Shown here: in pieces, positions 1-6,646 of the stretch | Position numbering within the stretch: the stretch's first letter is position 1 | Layout of the letters: the number at the start of each line of letters is the position of its first letter | Source: Anaerolineaceae bacterium | Lineage (GTDB): Bacteria > Chloroflexota > Anaerolineae > Anaerolineales > Anaerolineaceae | Reading direction: 5' to 3' | NCBI GenBank assembly: GCA_014860845.1 | Contig: JACZIY010000170.1 | Span: forward strand, 1-6,646 | DNA: 6,646 nucleotides | The notes under the pieces: generated by a model | Told to the model about the DNA's origin: nothing | Seen by the model: only the letters and a program-made list of their open reading frames with translations | Database searches by the model: none | Made by a program: the position numbers and the translations under genes

Positions 1-2351
1 GTATTTTACGTATGCGCTTGCTGGCTGCTCAAATCACCGATAAATACGGTAGAGCGCAAGTCTTGGAGTGGTACCTGAACAGCAGTGCCTATGGCCATAA
101 TACGATTGGCGTTGATGCAGCTGCACGTTTGTATCTGGATAAAAATGCAAGTGAATTGAATCTGTCAGAAGCAGCATTGTTGGTATCCACCTCCCTCACA
201 CCTGCGCTTAACCCAATGGATGCATCTCAAGCTGCATTGGAAAACCAGGAGAATTTGCTAACACAATTACATGAAGAGGGATTTGTTTCCGATGAAGATT
301 ACAATACTGCCAAAAAATCAGAACTGGAAATTGTTTCTGAGATTCAGGAACAGGATCAAATCGCATCGGCCTTTTCCTCTATGGTAATTAACAATTTGTA
401 TGAATTGTATGGGAGAGAGCGGGTGGAACTGGGTGGATTAAGAGTGACCACAAGCCTGGACTATCAAATTCAGCAAGCCTTGAAGTGCACATTGATCAGT
501 CAGTTGAATAGAGTGGATGGATCTGCAAGTATTTCTCCCGAATGCCCCCCCGAAAGGTTTTTGCCTTCACTGTTTGATGAGTCATTTGATGACATTGATT
601 TGATGGGCAGCGGGATTATCCTGGACCCACGCACTGGTGAAATACTTGCGATGGTTGGTGACCTGAATGCCAATGAAGAATCGCCCATTAATACACATAA
701 ACAAGGTGGCACCATTCTGACGCCACTAATCGCCGTGAATGCCTTTGCCCGAGGATTTTCCCCCGCCACACAGGTCTGGGATATTCCGGCAAACTTATCC
801 GAGAATTTAAACACCTATGAATTGTTGATCGAAGACTATAAAGGTCCGTTGCGTTTTCGAACCGCACTTGCCAATGATTTTTTAACCGGAGTCAACCGGC
901 TATTCGAACAAATAGGCTATGATGTGGTATCCCGCAGTGCCAATTCCTTTGGATTGAACTCAATAAGCAACCTTGACCAGGTTCAGGAATTGCTATTCTC
1001 TGGCGAAAGTGCTACCATTTTAGAAGTTGCAGATTTCTACAGTATTCTCGCTTCCCTGGGTACCCACTTCGGTATCAAGAATTCTGCCAATGGATTGATT
1101 GAACCAAAATTATTGCGACATGTCGAAATGGTCGATGGCCTGGTGTTGGATGATTTCCAGACAGATTCCCAGGCAATCCTGAGCCCGCAACTTGCCTATC
1201 TGACCCATGACATCCTCAGAGACGATTACGAGCGTCGGGCGACATTGGGGTATCCTAACCTGCTGGATATTGGTCGACCCAACGGTGCTAAATTTGGTTC
1301 TACCTTTACGAAGGATGAAATCTGGACAGCCGGTTATACCCCACAATATGTCAGTGTGATCTGGTTTGGTCAATCAGAAAAAGAAGACATAGAATTGAAT
1401 CCCAAGATTGCGGGTGGCGTTTGGTATGCCATGATGCAGTGGCTGCACCAAAAATTACCGGTGGAGAATTGGCAAAGACCCGCAGGCATTAGCGAAGTTG
1501 TGGTTTGCAGTTTATCTGGTTTGTTGCCTAATCGGCAATGCCCTGCCACCATCACCGAAATTTTTATTGATGGGACACAGCCCGCTGGATACGACAATCT
1601 ATTTAAGAGTTACGAAATCAATCGGGAAACCGGTTTACTGGCCACTGTGTTTACACCCGCAGATATGATTGAAACCAGAACCTATATGCTTGTACCGGAA
1701 GAAGCATTGGACTGGGCAACTGCCAATAAGATCGCGGTGCCACCCAAAGATTACGATTTAATTCAAGCTCCCAACCCTTCTGAAGATGCACTCATTACTT
1801 CACCAGCTAACTACAGCTATGTGAGCGGCGTTGTAGACATCATGGGAACCGTGAAAACACAGGACTTGACCAGCTATCGCATCCAGATCGGACAGGGACT
1901 AAATCCAGCGTCCTGGTTACAGATCGGTGAAGATTTTACTCGCAAGATTTCCAATCGAAAGATTGTGGAATGGGATACCTATGGGATTGAAGATGGTCTA
2001 TATGCCATGCGTCTGATGGTAATTCGCGAGAATTTTCAGGTAGATACCCATACCATCCAGGTATCTGTGGATAACACACCCCCCACCGGAAAGATCATTT
2101 ACCCATCAGCCGATCGAACCATACCAAGATCCTCACAAGGTACCATCACATTACAGGCGGAAGCATTTGATGGCGCTGGGATTGAGCGGGTTGAGTGGTG
2201 GTTGGATGGAAAAATGGTTGGCAGCAACACCCAAATACCGTATAGTAATCCTATCAACATTAATGCTGGAAAACACACAGTCTTTATCAAAATTTACGAT
2301 GTCGCTGGTAACGAGATCATTTCCAGTGAACATGAATTTGTGGTTGAGTAA
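1..2351 (+). CDS. Class A penicillin-binding protein homologue (PBP1C-like), 5'-truncated by the window, probable pseudoenzyme
   Basis: The frame is open from base 3, so the true start lies upstream; residues here are counted from the Met at 12. Residues 1-75 match the end of a GT51 peptidoglycan glycosyltransferase domain (VLEWYLN, then YGHNTIGVDAAARLYL and LSEAALL). Residues about 195-485 match a penicillin-binding transpeptidase domain (GIILDPRTGEILAMVGD; WTAGYTPQYVSVIWFGQ). VCSLSGLLPNRQCP (498-511) resembles the PBP1C region after the transpeptidase and has a Cys pair. Residues about 590-690 and 691-779 look like two Ig-like beta-sandwich modules. Normal members polymerise and crosslink peptidoglycan outside the membrane. 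Here the SxxK, SxN and KTGT motifs read TILT (234-237), DFL (289-291) and KFGS (427-430), so crosslinking activity and beta-lactam acylation are not expected. The N-terminal membrane anchor and first GT51 motif are outside the window. The frame is intact over 2.3 kb, which argues for a maintained protein rather than a decaying gene. The family call is firm; loss of activity is inferred. Confidence 0.88.
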   Translation, partial: ILRMRLLAAQITDKYGRAQVLEWYLNSSAYGHNTIGVDAAARLYLDKNASELNLSEAALLVSTSLTPALNPMDASQAALENQENLLTQLHEEGFVSDEDYNTAKKSELEIVSEIQEQDQIASAFSSMVINNLYELYGRERVELGGLRVTTSLDYQIQQALKCTLISQLNRVDGSASISPECPPERFLPSLFDESFDDIDLMGSGIILDPRTGEILAMVGDLNANEESPINTHKQGGTILTPLIAVNAFARGFSPATQVWDIPANLSENLNTYELLIEDYKGPLRFRTALANDFLTGVNRLFEQIGYDVVSRSANSFGLNSISNLDQVQELLFSGESATILEVADFYSILASLGTHFGIKNSANGLIEPKLLRHVEMVDGLVLDDFQTDSQAILSPQLAYLTHDILRDDYERRATLGYPNLLDIGRPNGAKFGSTFTKDEIWTAGYTPQYVSVIWFGQSEKEDIELNPKIAGGVWYAMMQWLHQKLPVENWQRPAGISEVVVCSLSGLLPNRQCPATITEIFIDGTQPAGYDNLFKSYEINRETGLLATVFTPADMIETRTYMLVPEEALDWATANKIAVPPKDYDLIQAPNPSEDALITSPANYSYVSGVVDIMGTVKTQDLTSYRIQIGQGLNPASWLQIGEDFTRKISNRKIVEWDTYGIEDGLYAMRLMVIRENFQVDTHTIQVSVDNTPPTGKIIYPSADRTIPRSSQGTITLQAEAFDGAGIERVEWWLDGKMVGSNTQIPYSNPININAGKHTVFIKIYDVAGNEIISSEHEFVVE

Positions 2352-2372
2352 TCTTAACATTCAGGAGGAAAT

Positions 2373-3059
2373 ATGAGTACAGAAATTACCTGGTATGGAC
2401 ATGCTACGCTTGGGGTGAATACGTCTGGATATAAACTTATCATCGATCCATACTTCAGTGGGAATCCTGCATCGCCTATTAAAGCTGATCAAGTTCAGGC
2501 AGATTACCTGTTAATTACCCATGGGCATGGGGATCATGTCGGTGATAGTGTGGCAATTGCCCAACGAACCAATGCGGAAGTGATTTCAAATGCAGAAATT
2601 GTAAGATGGATCAGTAAGCAAGGTGTTAAGAAAACACATGGTCAGCATCTGGGAGGTGGCTTTCAATATCCGTTTGGGTATCTAAAACTTACACTGGCAA
2701 TTCATGGCTCAGCGCTGCCAGATGGAACTTATGGTGGTAACCCGGCTGGATTCTTATTGACCACTATTGATCAAAAGAAGATCTACATGGCGGGAGACAC
2801 CGGTCTGTTTGGAGACATGAAGTTGATTGGAGAAGAAGGTATCGATCTGGCGATTATTCCGATTGGGGATAATTACACCATGGGACCCGAAGATGCGCTG
2901 CGAGCAGTGAAATTACTCCAACCGAAACATGTCATCCCAATTCATTTCAATACCTGGGATTTAATTGCTCAGGATGGGCAGGAGTGGGCTACGAAAGTAG
3001 TAGAACAGGTGAATTGCCAGGTACATGTGTTAAAACCTGGGGACACTTACACACTCTAA
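2373..3059 (+). CDS. UPF0173 family metal-dependent hydrolase (YtkL-like, metallo-beta-lactamase fold)
   Basis: This 228-residue protein has the usual length for UPF0173, with no signal peptide or membrane segment, so it should be cytoplasmic. It opens with ITWYGHATLGV and IIDPYFSGNP, as the family does. Metal ligands are visible: THGHGDH (His50, His52, Asp54, His55), His111 in the strand LTLAIHGSA, Asp142 in AGDTGLFGD, and His191 in IPIHFNTW. IPIGDNYTMGPEDA (162-175) is a family signature. These ligands point to a two-metal hydrolase; the physiological substrate of UPF0173 proteins is not established. AGGAGG at 2363-2368 sits 4 nt before the ATG and supports this start. The gene begins 21 bp after the PBP homologue's stop, so the two are probably co-transcribed, but nothing in the sequence shows a shared function. 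The 328-bp gap downstream separates it from the mevalonate operon. Confidence 0.93.
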   Translation: MSTEITWYGHATLGVNTSGYKLIIDPYFSGNPASPIKADQVQADYLLITHGHGDHVGDSVAIAQRTNAEVISNAEIVRWISKQGVKKTHGQHLGGGFQYPFGYLKLTLAIHGSALPDGTYGGNPAGFLLTTIDQKKIYMAGDTGLFGDMKLIGEEGIDLAIIPIGDNYTMGPEDALRAVKLLQPKHVIPIHFNTWDLIAQDGQEWATKVVEQVNCQVHVLKPGDTYTL

Positions 3060-3098
3060 TATCCTTATAAATTAATAAGACAAAGTTTATACAATTAT

Positions 3099-3130
3099 TC
3101 GATTTTGTACATTGTTGATCTTAAAATCGA
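3099..3130. repeat. Inverted repeat, 8-bp arms with 16-bp spacer
   Basis: TCGATTTT (3099-3106) and AAAATCGA (3123-3130) are exact reverse complements separated by 16 bp. The spacing and position, about 40 bp past the hydrolase stop, would fit a dimeric regulator site or a weak transcript hairpin. No T run follows. In AT-rich DNA such a repeat can arise by chance, so the function is open. Confidence 0.35.
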
Positions 3131-3292
3131 GTTATTGATATTTAAACAGAACATTCGATCGGGCTTTGATAAAAGCGGTTCAGAAAAATGGTAGTAAAAA
3201 AATTAACCAAATGAAAGTTGATAGTTTTTGCCAGCCTTTGTCCACTACAATTTGCCCGATAAGTGAAAAAAGGTTTGTTCATTTCAGGGGTC

Positions 3293-3332
3293 TGGGTGTT
3301 TTTGGTGGGTAGCTACCCACCAAAAACACCCA
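3293..3332. repeat. Perfect 40-bp palindrome (20-bp arms, no spacer) upstream of HMG-CoA reductase
   Basis: The left arm 3293-3312 (TGGGTGTTTTTGGTGGGTAG) is the exact reverse complement of 3313-3332, with the centre at AGCT between 3312 and 3313. The match stops at 3292/3333 (C against C). As RNA it would fold into about an 18-bp stem with a 4-nt loop; as DNA it could extrude a cruciform. It lies 55 bp before the reductase ATG. Neither side carries a T run after the stem, so it is not a textbook intrinsic terminator, although it could still end or attenuate transcription. Alternatives are a large operator or a small dispersed palindromic element. The symmetry itself is certain; the role is not. 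Confidence 0.9.
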
Positions 3333-3366
3333 CCAACCTCAGAATACAAAGATGACACTGAAATAA

Positions 3367-3383
3367 GGATGAAAATCCGGAGG
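3367..3383 (+). promoter_or_regulatory. HMG-CoA reductase ribosome binding site next to a small GAAA-loop hairpin
   Basis: GGAGG (3379-3383) lies 4 nt before the ATG at 3388 and favours that start over the in-frame ATG at 3430, which has no good site. Directly before it, GGAT (3367-3370) and ATCC (3375-3378) can pair around a GAAA tetraloop. A 4-bp stem is marginal on its own; it abuts the ribosome site without covering it. Confidence 0.55.
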
Positions 3384-3387
3384 AAGC

Positions 3388-4677
3388 ATGGTGCCCTCAT
3401 CAGGGAGAGATGTGAAAAAGTTTTACAACATGAGCCTGGAAGAACGACATGCCTGGCTTCAGGATACCCAGCATTTGGATTCTCAAACAATATCTGTTTT
3501 GAGTGGTGCAAATGGATTGAAAATCGAGCAGGCTGATCACATGATTGAGAATGTGATCGGTGTTTTTAGTTTACCGCTGGGAATTGCTCACAATTTCATC
3601 GTCAATGGACGGGAAGTGCTTATACCCATGGTACTGGAAGAACCCTCCGTGGTCGCCAGCGCATCCTACATGGCAAAACTGGCTCGTTCCTCCGGTGGCT
3701 TCTTTGCTCATTCCACAGCCCCAGAAATGATCGCCCAGATTCAGGTTATAGAATTGGATGAAGTGCATAGCGCGCGTCTTAAGATTTTGGAAGCCAAACA
3801 CGACTTACTGGCGAGAGCCAGCAAGGTCGACCCGGTATTGAGTAAATATGGGGGTGGACCGCGCGATATTGAGGTACGAGTGATAGAAGACTCCCCTATC
3901 GGTCCATTCCTGGTGGTTCACCTGATCTTTGATGTACGGGATGCCATGGGTGCCAACGCAGTCAATACAGCAGCCGAAACGTTAGCACCGCAATTCGAAG
4001 CGTTGACTGGTGGAAGAGTTCATTTACGCATACTTACCAACCTGGCAGATCGGAGATTAGCCAGGTCACGGGTAACAATTTTGAAAGAAAATCTGGCCTT
4101 TGGTGATTTTTCAGCTGATGAAGTTCGTGATGGCATCATCGCAGCCTGGGCGTTTGCAGTTGTGGATCCATACCGGGCAGCCACCCACAATAAAGGCATC
4201 ATGAATGCCATAGATCCGATCGTGATTGCCACCGGCAATGATTGGCGGGCTGTGGAGGCTGGCGCACATGCATATGCTGCGCGATCCGGCAAATATACCA
4301 GCCTGACCACCTGGACAAAAGATAAGGATGGCAACCTGGTGGGAACCATCGAAATGCCTATGGCGGTTGGAACCGTTGGAGGTGCGACCCGGGTTCATCC
4401 CACTGCGAAGGCTGCTCTGAAATTACTGAAAATTGAAAATGCTCAGGAATTGGCTGAGATTATTGTTTCAGCAGGTCTGGCACAAAATCTGGCAGCCTTA
4501 CGAGCTTTAGCTACCGAGGGTATACAACGCGGTCATATGAGTCTGCATGCCCGGCAGGTAGCCATCACAGCCGGTGCTGAAGGGGAAGAAATTTCACTCT
4601 TGGCAGCCCAATTAGCACAAGAAAAAAATGTACGGGTGGAACGCGCCCAGGAAATATTAGCAGAATGGAGAAAATAA
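3388..4677 (+). CDS. mvaA: Hydroxymethylglutaryl-CoA reductase, class II (Pseudomonas mevalonii type)
   Basis: The enzyme interconverts HMG-CoA and mevalonate with NAD(P)H; beside an HMG-CoA synthase gene it is most simply the mevalonate-forming step of isoprenoid synthesis. The 429 residues match the soluble class II family end to end, with no membrane domain. Visible signatures are [14 protein letters not shown] (54-67), EEPSVVA with catalytic Glu85, DAMGAN (185-190), THNKG with catalytic Lys269, GND with catalytic Asp285, and MSLHAR with catalytic His387. Lys and Asp are 16 residues apart, as in P. mevalonii Lys267/Asp283. Asp149 can be aligned, with a one-residue gap, to P. mevalonii Asp146, which favours NADH there; cofactor preference here is therefore only a guess. 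The gene follows a 328-bp gap and is probably first in its operon. The synthase gene starts 4 bp after the stop. Confidence 0.97.
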   Translation: MVPSSGRDVKKFYNMSLEERHAWLQDTQHLDSQTISVLSGANGLKIEQADHMIENVIGVFSLPLGIAHNFIVNGREVLIPMVLEEPSVVASASYMAKLARSSGGFFAHSTAPEMIAQIQVIELDEVHSARLKILEAKHDLLARASKVDPVLSKYGGGPRDIEVRVIEDSPIGPFLVVHLIFDVRDAMGANAVNTAAETLAPQFEALTGGRVHLRILTNLADRRLARSRVTILKENLAFGDFSADEVRDGIIAAWAFAVVDPYRAATHNKGIMNAIDPIVIATGNDWRAVEAGAHAYAARSGKYTSLTTWTKDKDGNLVGTIEMPMAVGTVGGATRVHPTAKAALKLLKIENAQELAEIIVSAGLAQNLAALRALATEGIQRGHMSLHARQVAITAGAEGEEISLLAAQLAQEKNVRVERAQEILAEWRK

Positions 4678-4681
4678 ATTA

Positions 4682-5764
4682 ATGATGAATGATTATGCAA
4701 CCGATCCTATTTTGTTAAAACCAAATCATCCGGTTGGAATTATCGGGTATGGGGCTTACGTTCCTCGTTACCGTTTACCAGCCACTGAAGTTGCCAGATT
4801 ATGGAAAGGTGGTGAGGATGAAGGCTTACCCATTAAGGAAAAAGCCGTCCCCGGGTTTGATGAAGATACCATCACAATGTCCATCGAAGCTTCCAGAAAC
4901 GCATTAAAGCGGGCAGGCATTGACCCGACTGGCATCCGTGCAGTCTGGATTGGCAGCGAATCTCATCCCTATGCCGTGAAACCATCCTCCACCATTGTTG
5001 GTGAAGCCATTGGCTGTTCACCCCACATTCAAGCTGGTGATTGGGAATTCGCCTGTAAAGCCGGGACCGAAGCCATGGTTGCAGCTATTGGATTGGTTGG
5101 TTCACGTATGGCTAAGTATGCCTTGGCAATTGGAATGGATACTGCGCAGGGTCGGCCAGGTGACGCACTGGAATATACGGCTGCAGCAGGTGGAGCTGCC
5201 TACATTTTTAGCCCGGCAGATGAAGCTGTGGCAATCATCAACGCTACATTCTCCTATGTTACCGATACCCCAGATTTTTGGCGCAGACCGCAACAGAATT
5301 ATCCAGAACATGGACAACGCTTCACGGGAGACCCAGCGTATTTTAAACACATCACAGCTGCGGGAAAACATATGATGCAGGCGATGAATACCACCCCGGC
5401 AGATTATAAATACGCAGTTTTTCATCAGCCGAACACCAAATTTCCACAACGTGTGGCTGGATTGTTGGGTTTCTCCAAAGATCAATACAAAACAGGTTTA
5501 CTATCGCCAATGATTGGAAATACATATGCAGGAGCAGCGATTATTGGATTAACAGCTATTTTGGATGAAGCTGAACCCGGTGACCGAATTCTGTTGGTAT
5601 CTTTCGGTTCAGGAGCTGGGTCGGATGCAATGGATATTACAGTGACGGAACGAATTCTGGAACGGCGGGACAAAGCCTTGAAAACACAGGATTATATTGC
5701 CCGCCGAACAGAAATTGACTATGCAACCTACACCCGCATGCGCGGTACATTAACCATGCGGTAA
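4682..5764 (+). CDS. Hydroxymethylglutaryl-CoA synthase, archaeal type
   Basis: The enzyme condenses acetyl-CoA with acetoacetyl-CoA to give HMG-CoA. The 360-residue protein matches the archaeal-type synthase family rather than the eukaryotic or Gram-positive mvaS type: [16 protein letters not shown] (18-33), [11 protein letters not shown] (91-101), [13 protein letters not shown] (120-132), [21 protein letters not shown] (153-173), VFHQPN (246-251) and [12 protein letters not shown] (305-316). The catalytic triad expected from the family is present: Glu93, Cys125 (codon 5054-5056) and His248. About 15 N-terminal residues precede the conserved core, slightly longer than typical. The first ATG (4682) and the adjacent ATG (4685) are both possible starts; GGAG at 4667-4670, inside the reductase gene, is 11 nt from the first. 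Spacing of 4 bp upstream and 10 bp downstream indicates one transcript. In archaea this enzyme works in a complex with a thiolase and a DUF35 protein, matching the next gene. Confidence 0.96.
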   Translation: MMNDYATDPILLKPNHPVGIIGYGAYVPRYRLPATEVARLWKGGEDEGLPIKEKAVPGFDEDTITMSIEASRNALKRAGIDPTGIRAVWIGSESHPYAVKPSSTIVGEAIGCSPHIQAGDWEFACKAGTEAMVAAIGLVGSRMAKYALAIGMDTAQGRPGDALEYTAAAGGAAYIFSPADEAVAIINATFSYVTDTPDFWRRPQQNYPEHGQRFTGDPAYFKHITAAGKHMMQAMNTTPADYKYAVFHQPNTKFPQRVAGLLGFSKDQYKTGLLSPMIGNTYAGAAIIGLTAILDEAEPGDRILLVSFGSGAGSDAMDITVTERILERRDKALKTQDYIARRTEIDYATYTRMRGTLTMR

Positions 5765-5774
5765 GGGAGGAACG

Positions 5775-6646
5775 ATGCGTGAAGTTGTCATTGCAGGTAC
5801 TGGTCAAATCCCGGTTGGTGAACATTGGGAATTGTCTTTACGCAATATTTCTGCCAGAGCTGTTCAGGCTGCCAAAAAAGATGCAGGAGGATTAATCCCC
5901 GAAGCGATTTATATTGGCAATTTAATTGCTTCCGTAGCTTCCCACCAGGCAAATTTAGGCGCGTTGGTAACCGACAATACATTTCTGGAAGGAACAGAAT
6001 CCTACACGATTGAAGCTGGAGAAGCATCCGCTGCCGCCGCCTTCCGCATGGCATATCTGGCCGTCGCTTCCGGTTGGGTTGATATTGCCATGGCATTGGG
6101 CATGGAAAAATATACCGATCTTTCCGGAGATACGATGGATGAGCCCACCAAACTGGTGATGGATTACGACTATGAAGTGTATACCGGTCAGACACTTACC
6201 AGCCAGGCTGGATTGCTGATGCAGCGCTACCTGTATGAAAATCCCAAAGCGGATCGGATGGCATTTGGCGCATTCCCATTGATTGGGCATGCCAACGCTG
6301 TCAACAATCCCAACGCCATGTTCCGTAAAGCTATCCGTCCTGAGGTATACGAAAAAGCCGGGATGATCTCCTCCCCTATGAATATGTTTGATATCGCCCC
6401 ATATGCCGATGGCGCAGCGGCTTTGATCCTGACCACACCAGAAATTGCCCATATAGTTGGTCATCCCCTGGTGCGTGTGATCGGGTCGGATGTCGCCATC
6501 GACACCCTGGCACTGCATGACCGCCCCGACCCATTGGCTTTTCGCGCTGCCGGAGTCTCATTAGAGAATGCCTGTTCACAGGCTGGCATTTTACCCAGTG
6601 ATGTGGATTTGTTCGAACTGCATGATGCCTTCAGTGTGTATGGGGT
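5775..6646 (+). CDS. Thiolase-family protein, archaeal acetyl-CoA acetyltransferase type, lacking the nucleophilic Cys; 3'-truncated by the window
   Basis: The frame runs open from the ATG at 5775 to the window end (290 residues; full family members are about 390). GGGAGG at 5765-5770, 4 nt upstream, supports the start. It matches archaeal-type thiolases that partner HMG-CoA synthase: REVVIAGTGQIPVGEHWE (2-19), AYLAVASGWVDIAMALGMEK (93-112), GHANAVNNPNAMF (171-183), ADGAAALIL (211-219), DTLALHDR (243-250) and ELHDAFSVYG (281-290, with the family His at 283). The expected role is joining two acetyl-CoA to make acetoacetyl-CoA for the synthase encoded just upstream. However, the nucleophile segment, usually like EAACASG, reads EAGEASA, placing Glu83 where the acyl-accepting Cys belongs. 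The only Cys visible is Cys267, in an unrelated position. The protein may be a scaffold, a decarboxylating variant or something else. The C-terminal catalytic GHP and CxG region lies outside the window. Confidence 0.9.
   Translation, partial: MREVVIAGTGQIPVGEHWELSLRNISARAVQAAKKDAGGLIPEAIYIGNLIASVASHQANLGALVTDNTFLEGTESYTIEAGEASAAAAFRMAYLAVASGWVDIAMALGMEKYTDLSGDTMDEPTKLVMDYDYEVYTGQTLTSQAGLLMQRYLYENPKADRMAFGAFPLIGHANAVNNPNAMFRKAIRPEVYEKAGMISSPMNMFDIAPYADGAAALILTTPEIAHIVGHPLVRVIGSDVAIDTLALHDRPDPLAFRAAGVSLENACSQAGILPSDVDLFELHDAFSVYG

Larger units (their letters stand above)
3060..3387. other. AT-rich intergenic region upstream of the mevalonate operon
   Basis: No convincing gene lies here. The gap is visibly AT-rich in its first 230 bp and separates the hydrolase gene from HMG-CoA reductase, so it is the likely place for the hydrolase transcript to end and the mevalonate operon promoter to sit. 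It holds an 8-bp inverted repeat (3099-3130), a perfect 40-bp palindrome (3293-3332) and the reductase ribosome binding site. A poor promoter match is TTGATC (3115-3120) with GATATT (3137-3142) at 16-nt spacing; I would not rely on it. I see no hairpin followed by a T run, so no classical intrinsic terminator for the hydrolase gene. Confidence 0.6.

Noticed and set aside
1..2351. Reading the PBP homologue as a decaying pseudogene
   Set aside because: The frame has no stops or frameshifts over 2.3 kb, the substitutions fall in the catalytic motifs while the fold-defining flanks are kept, and the C-terminal modules are complete. A maintained pseudoenzyme fits better.
3163..3176. Small hairpin GCTTT-GATA-AAAGC as a terminator for the hydrolase gene
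   Set aside because: The stem is only 5 bp and is not followed by a T run; it is within chance for AT-rich DNA.
3211..3312. A 33-codon leader ORF (ATG at 3211, stop TAG at 3310-3312) ending at the centre of the 40-bp palindrome
   Set aside because: The coincidence with the palindrome invites an attenuation model, but there is no Shine-Dalgarno sequence upstream of the ATG and no run of regulatory codons. The stop follows simply from the TAG in the palindrome centre (GTAGCTAC).
5102..5485. Overlapping open frames of about 125 codons on both strands inside the synthase gene
   Set aside because: The synthase frame explains this stretch with catalytic Glu, Cys and His in place. The alternative frames are Trp/Cys-rich with no domain and no ribosome site.
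5955..6518. A 187-codon open frame on the minus strand opposite the thiolase gene
   Set aside because: It lies wholly within the + strand thiolase frame, which has strong family motifs and a ribosome site. The minus-strand protein is rich in His, Gly and Ile with no recognisable family; it is a shadow of the coding strand.
1..6646. CRISPR array, tRNA, rRNA or insertion sequence
   Set aside because: I saw no spaced direct repeats, no tRNA-like or rRNA-like stretch, and no transposase motif or terminal repeat pair. The single palindrome has no target-site duplication around it.

Overview
The window looks like a bacterial chromosome segment, most likely from Chloroflexota (Anaerolineae-like). 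That placement is an inference. It rests on a bacterial class A penicillin-binding protein (PBP) relative lying beside a mevalonate-pathway operon that pairs a Pseudomonas mevalonii-type (class II) HMG-CoA reductase with an archaeal-type HMG-CoA synthase and thiolase. No rRNA or other marker is present to confirm it. All genes are on the + strand.

Layout. (1) Positions 1-2351 hold the 3' part of a PBP1C-like protein: the end of a GT51 glycosyltransferase domain, a transpeptidase-like domain and two C-terminal beta-sandwich modules. All three transpeptidase motifs have lost their catalytic residues, and the residue aligned with the second catalytic Glu of GT51 is Met. It therefore looks like a pseudoenzyme. 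(2) Positions 2373-3059 encode a UPF0173 (YtkL-type) metallo-beta-lactamase-fold hydrolase with its metal ligands intact. (3) Positions 3060-3387 are an AT-rich non-coding gap. It contains a perfect 40-bp palindrome (20-bp arms, no spacer) just upstream of the next gene, plus a weaker inverted repeat. (4) Positions 3388-6646 are a tightly spaced mevalonate operon: HMG-CoA reductase, HMG-CoA synthase (4-bp gap), then a thiolase-family protein (10-bp gap) cut off by the window end.

The operon covers the path from acetyl-CoA to mevalonate on paper: thiolase makes acetoacetyl-CoA, the synthase adds acetyl-CoA to give HMG-CoA, and the reductase makes mevalonate for isoprenoids. In archaea the thiolase and synthase form a complex bridged by a DUF35 protein, whose gene could lie just past the window end. 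The reductase and synthase keep their catalytic residues. The thiolase-like protein does not: the nucleophilic Cys is replaced by Glu (codon 6021-6023). That is the most notable signal here, because it implies that this operon member cannot work as a conventional thiolase. The window thus has two enzyme-family members that appear to have lost their chemistry, the PBP homologue and the thiolase homologue, next to intact partners.
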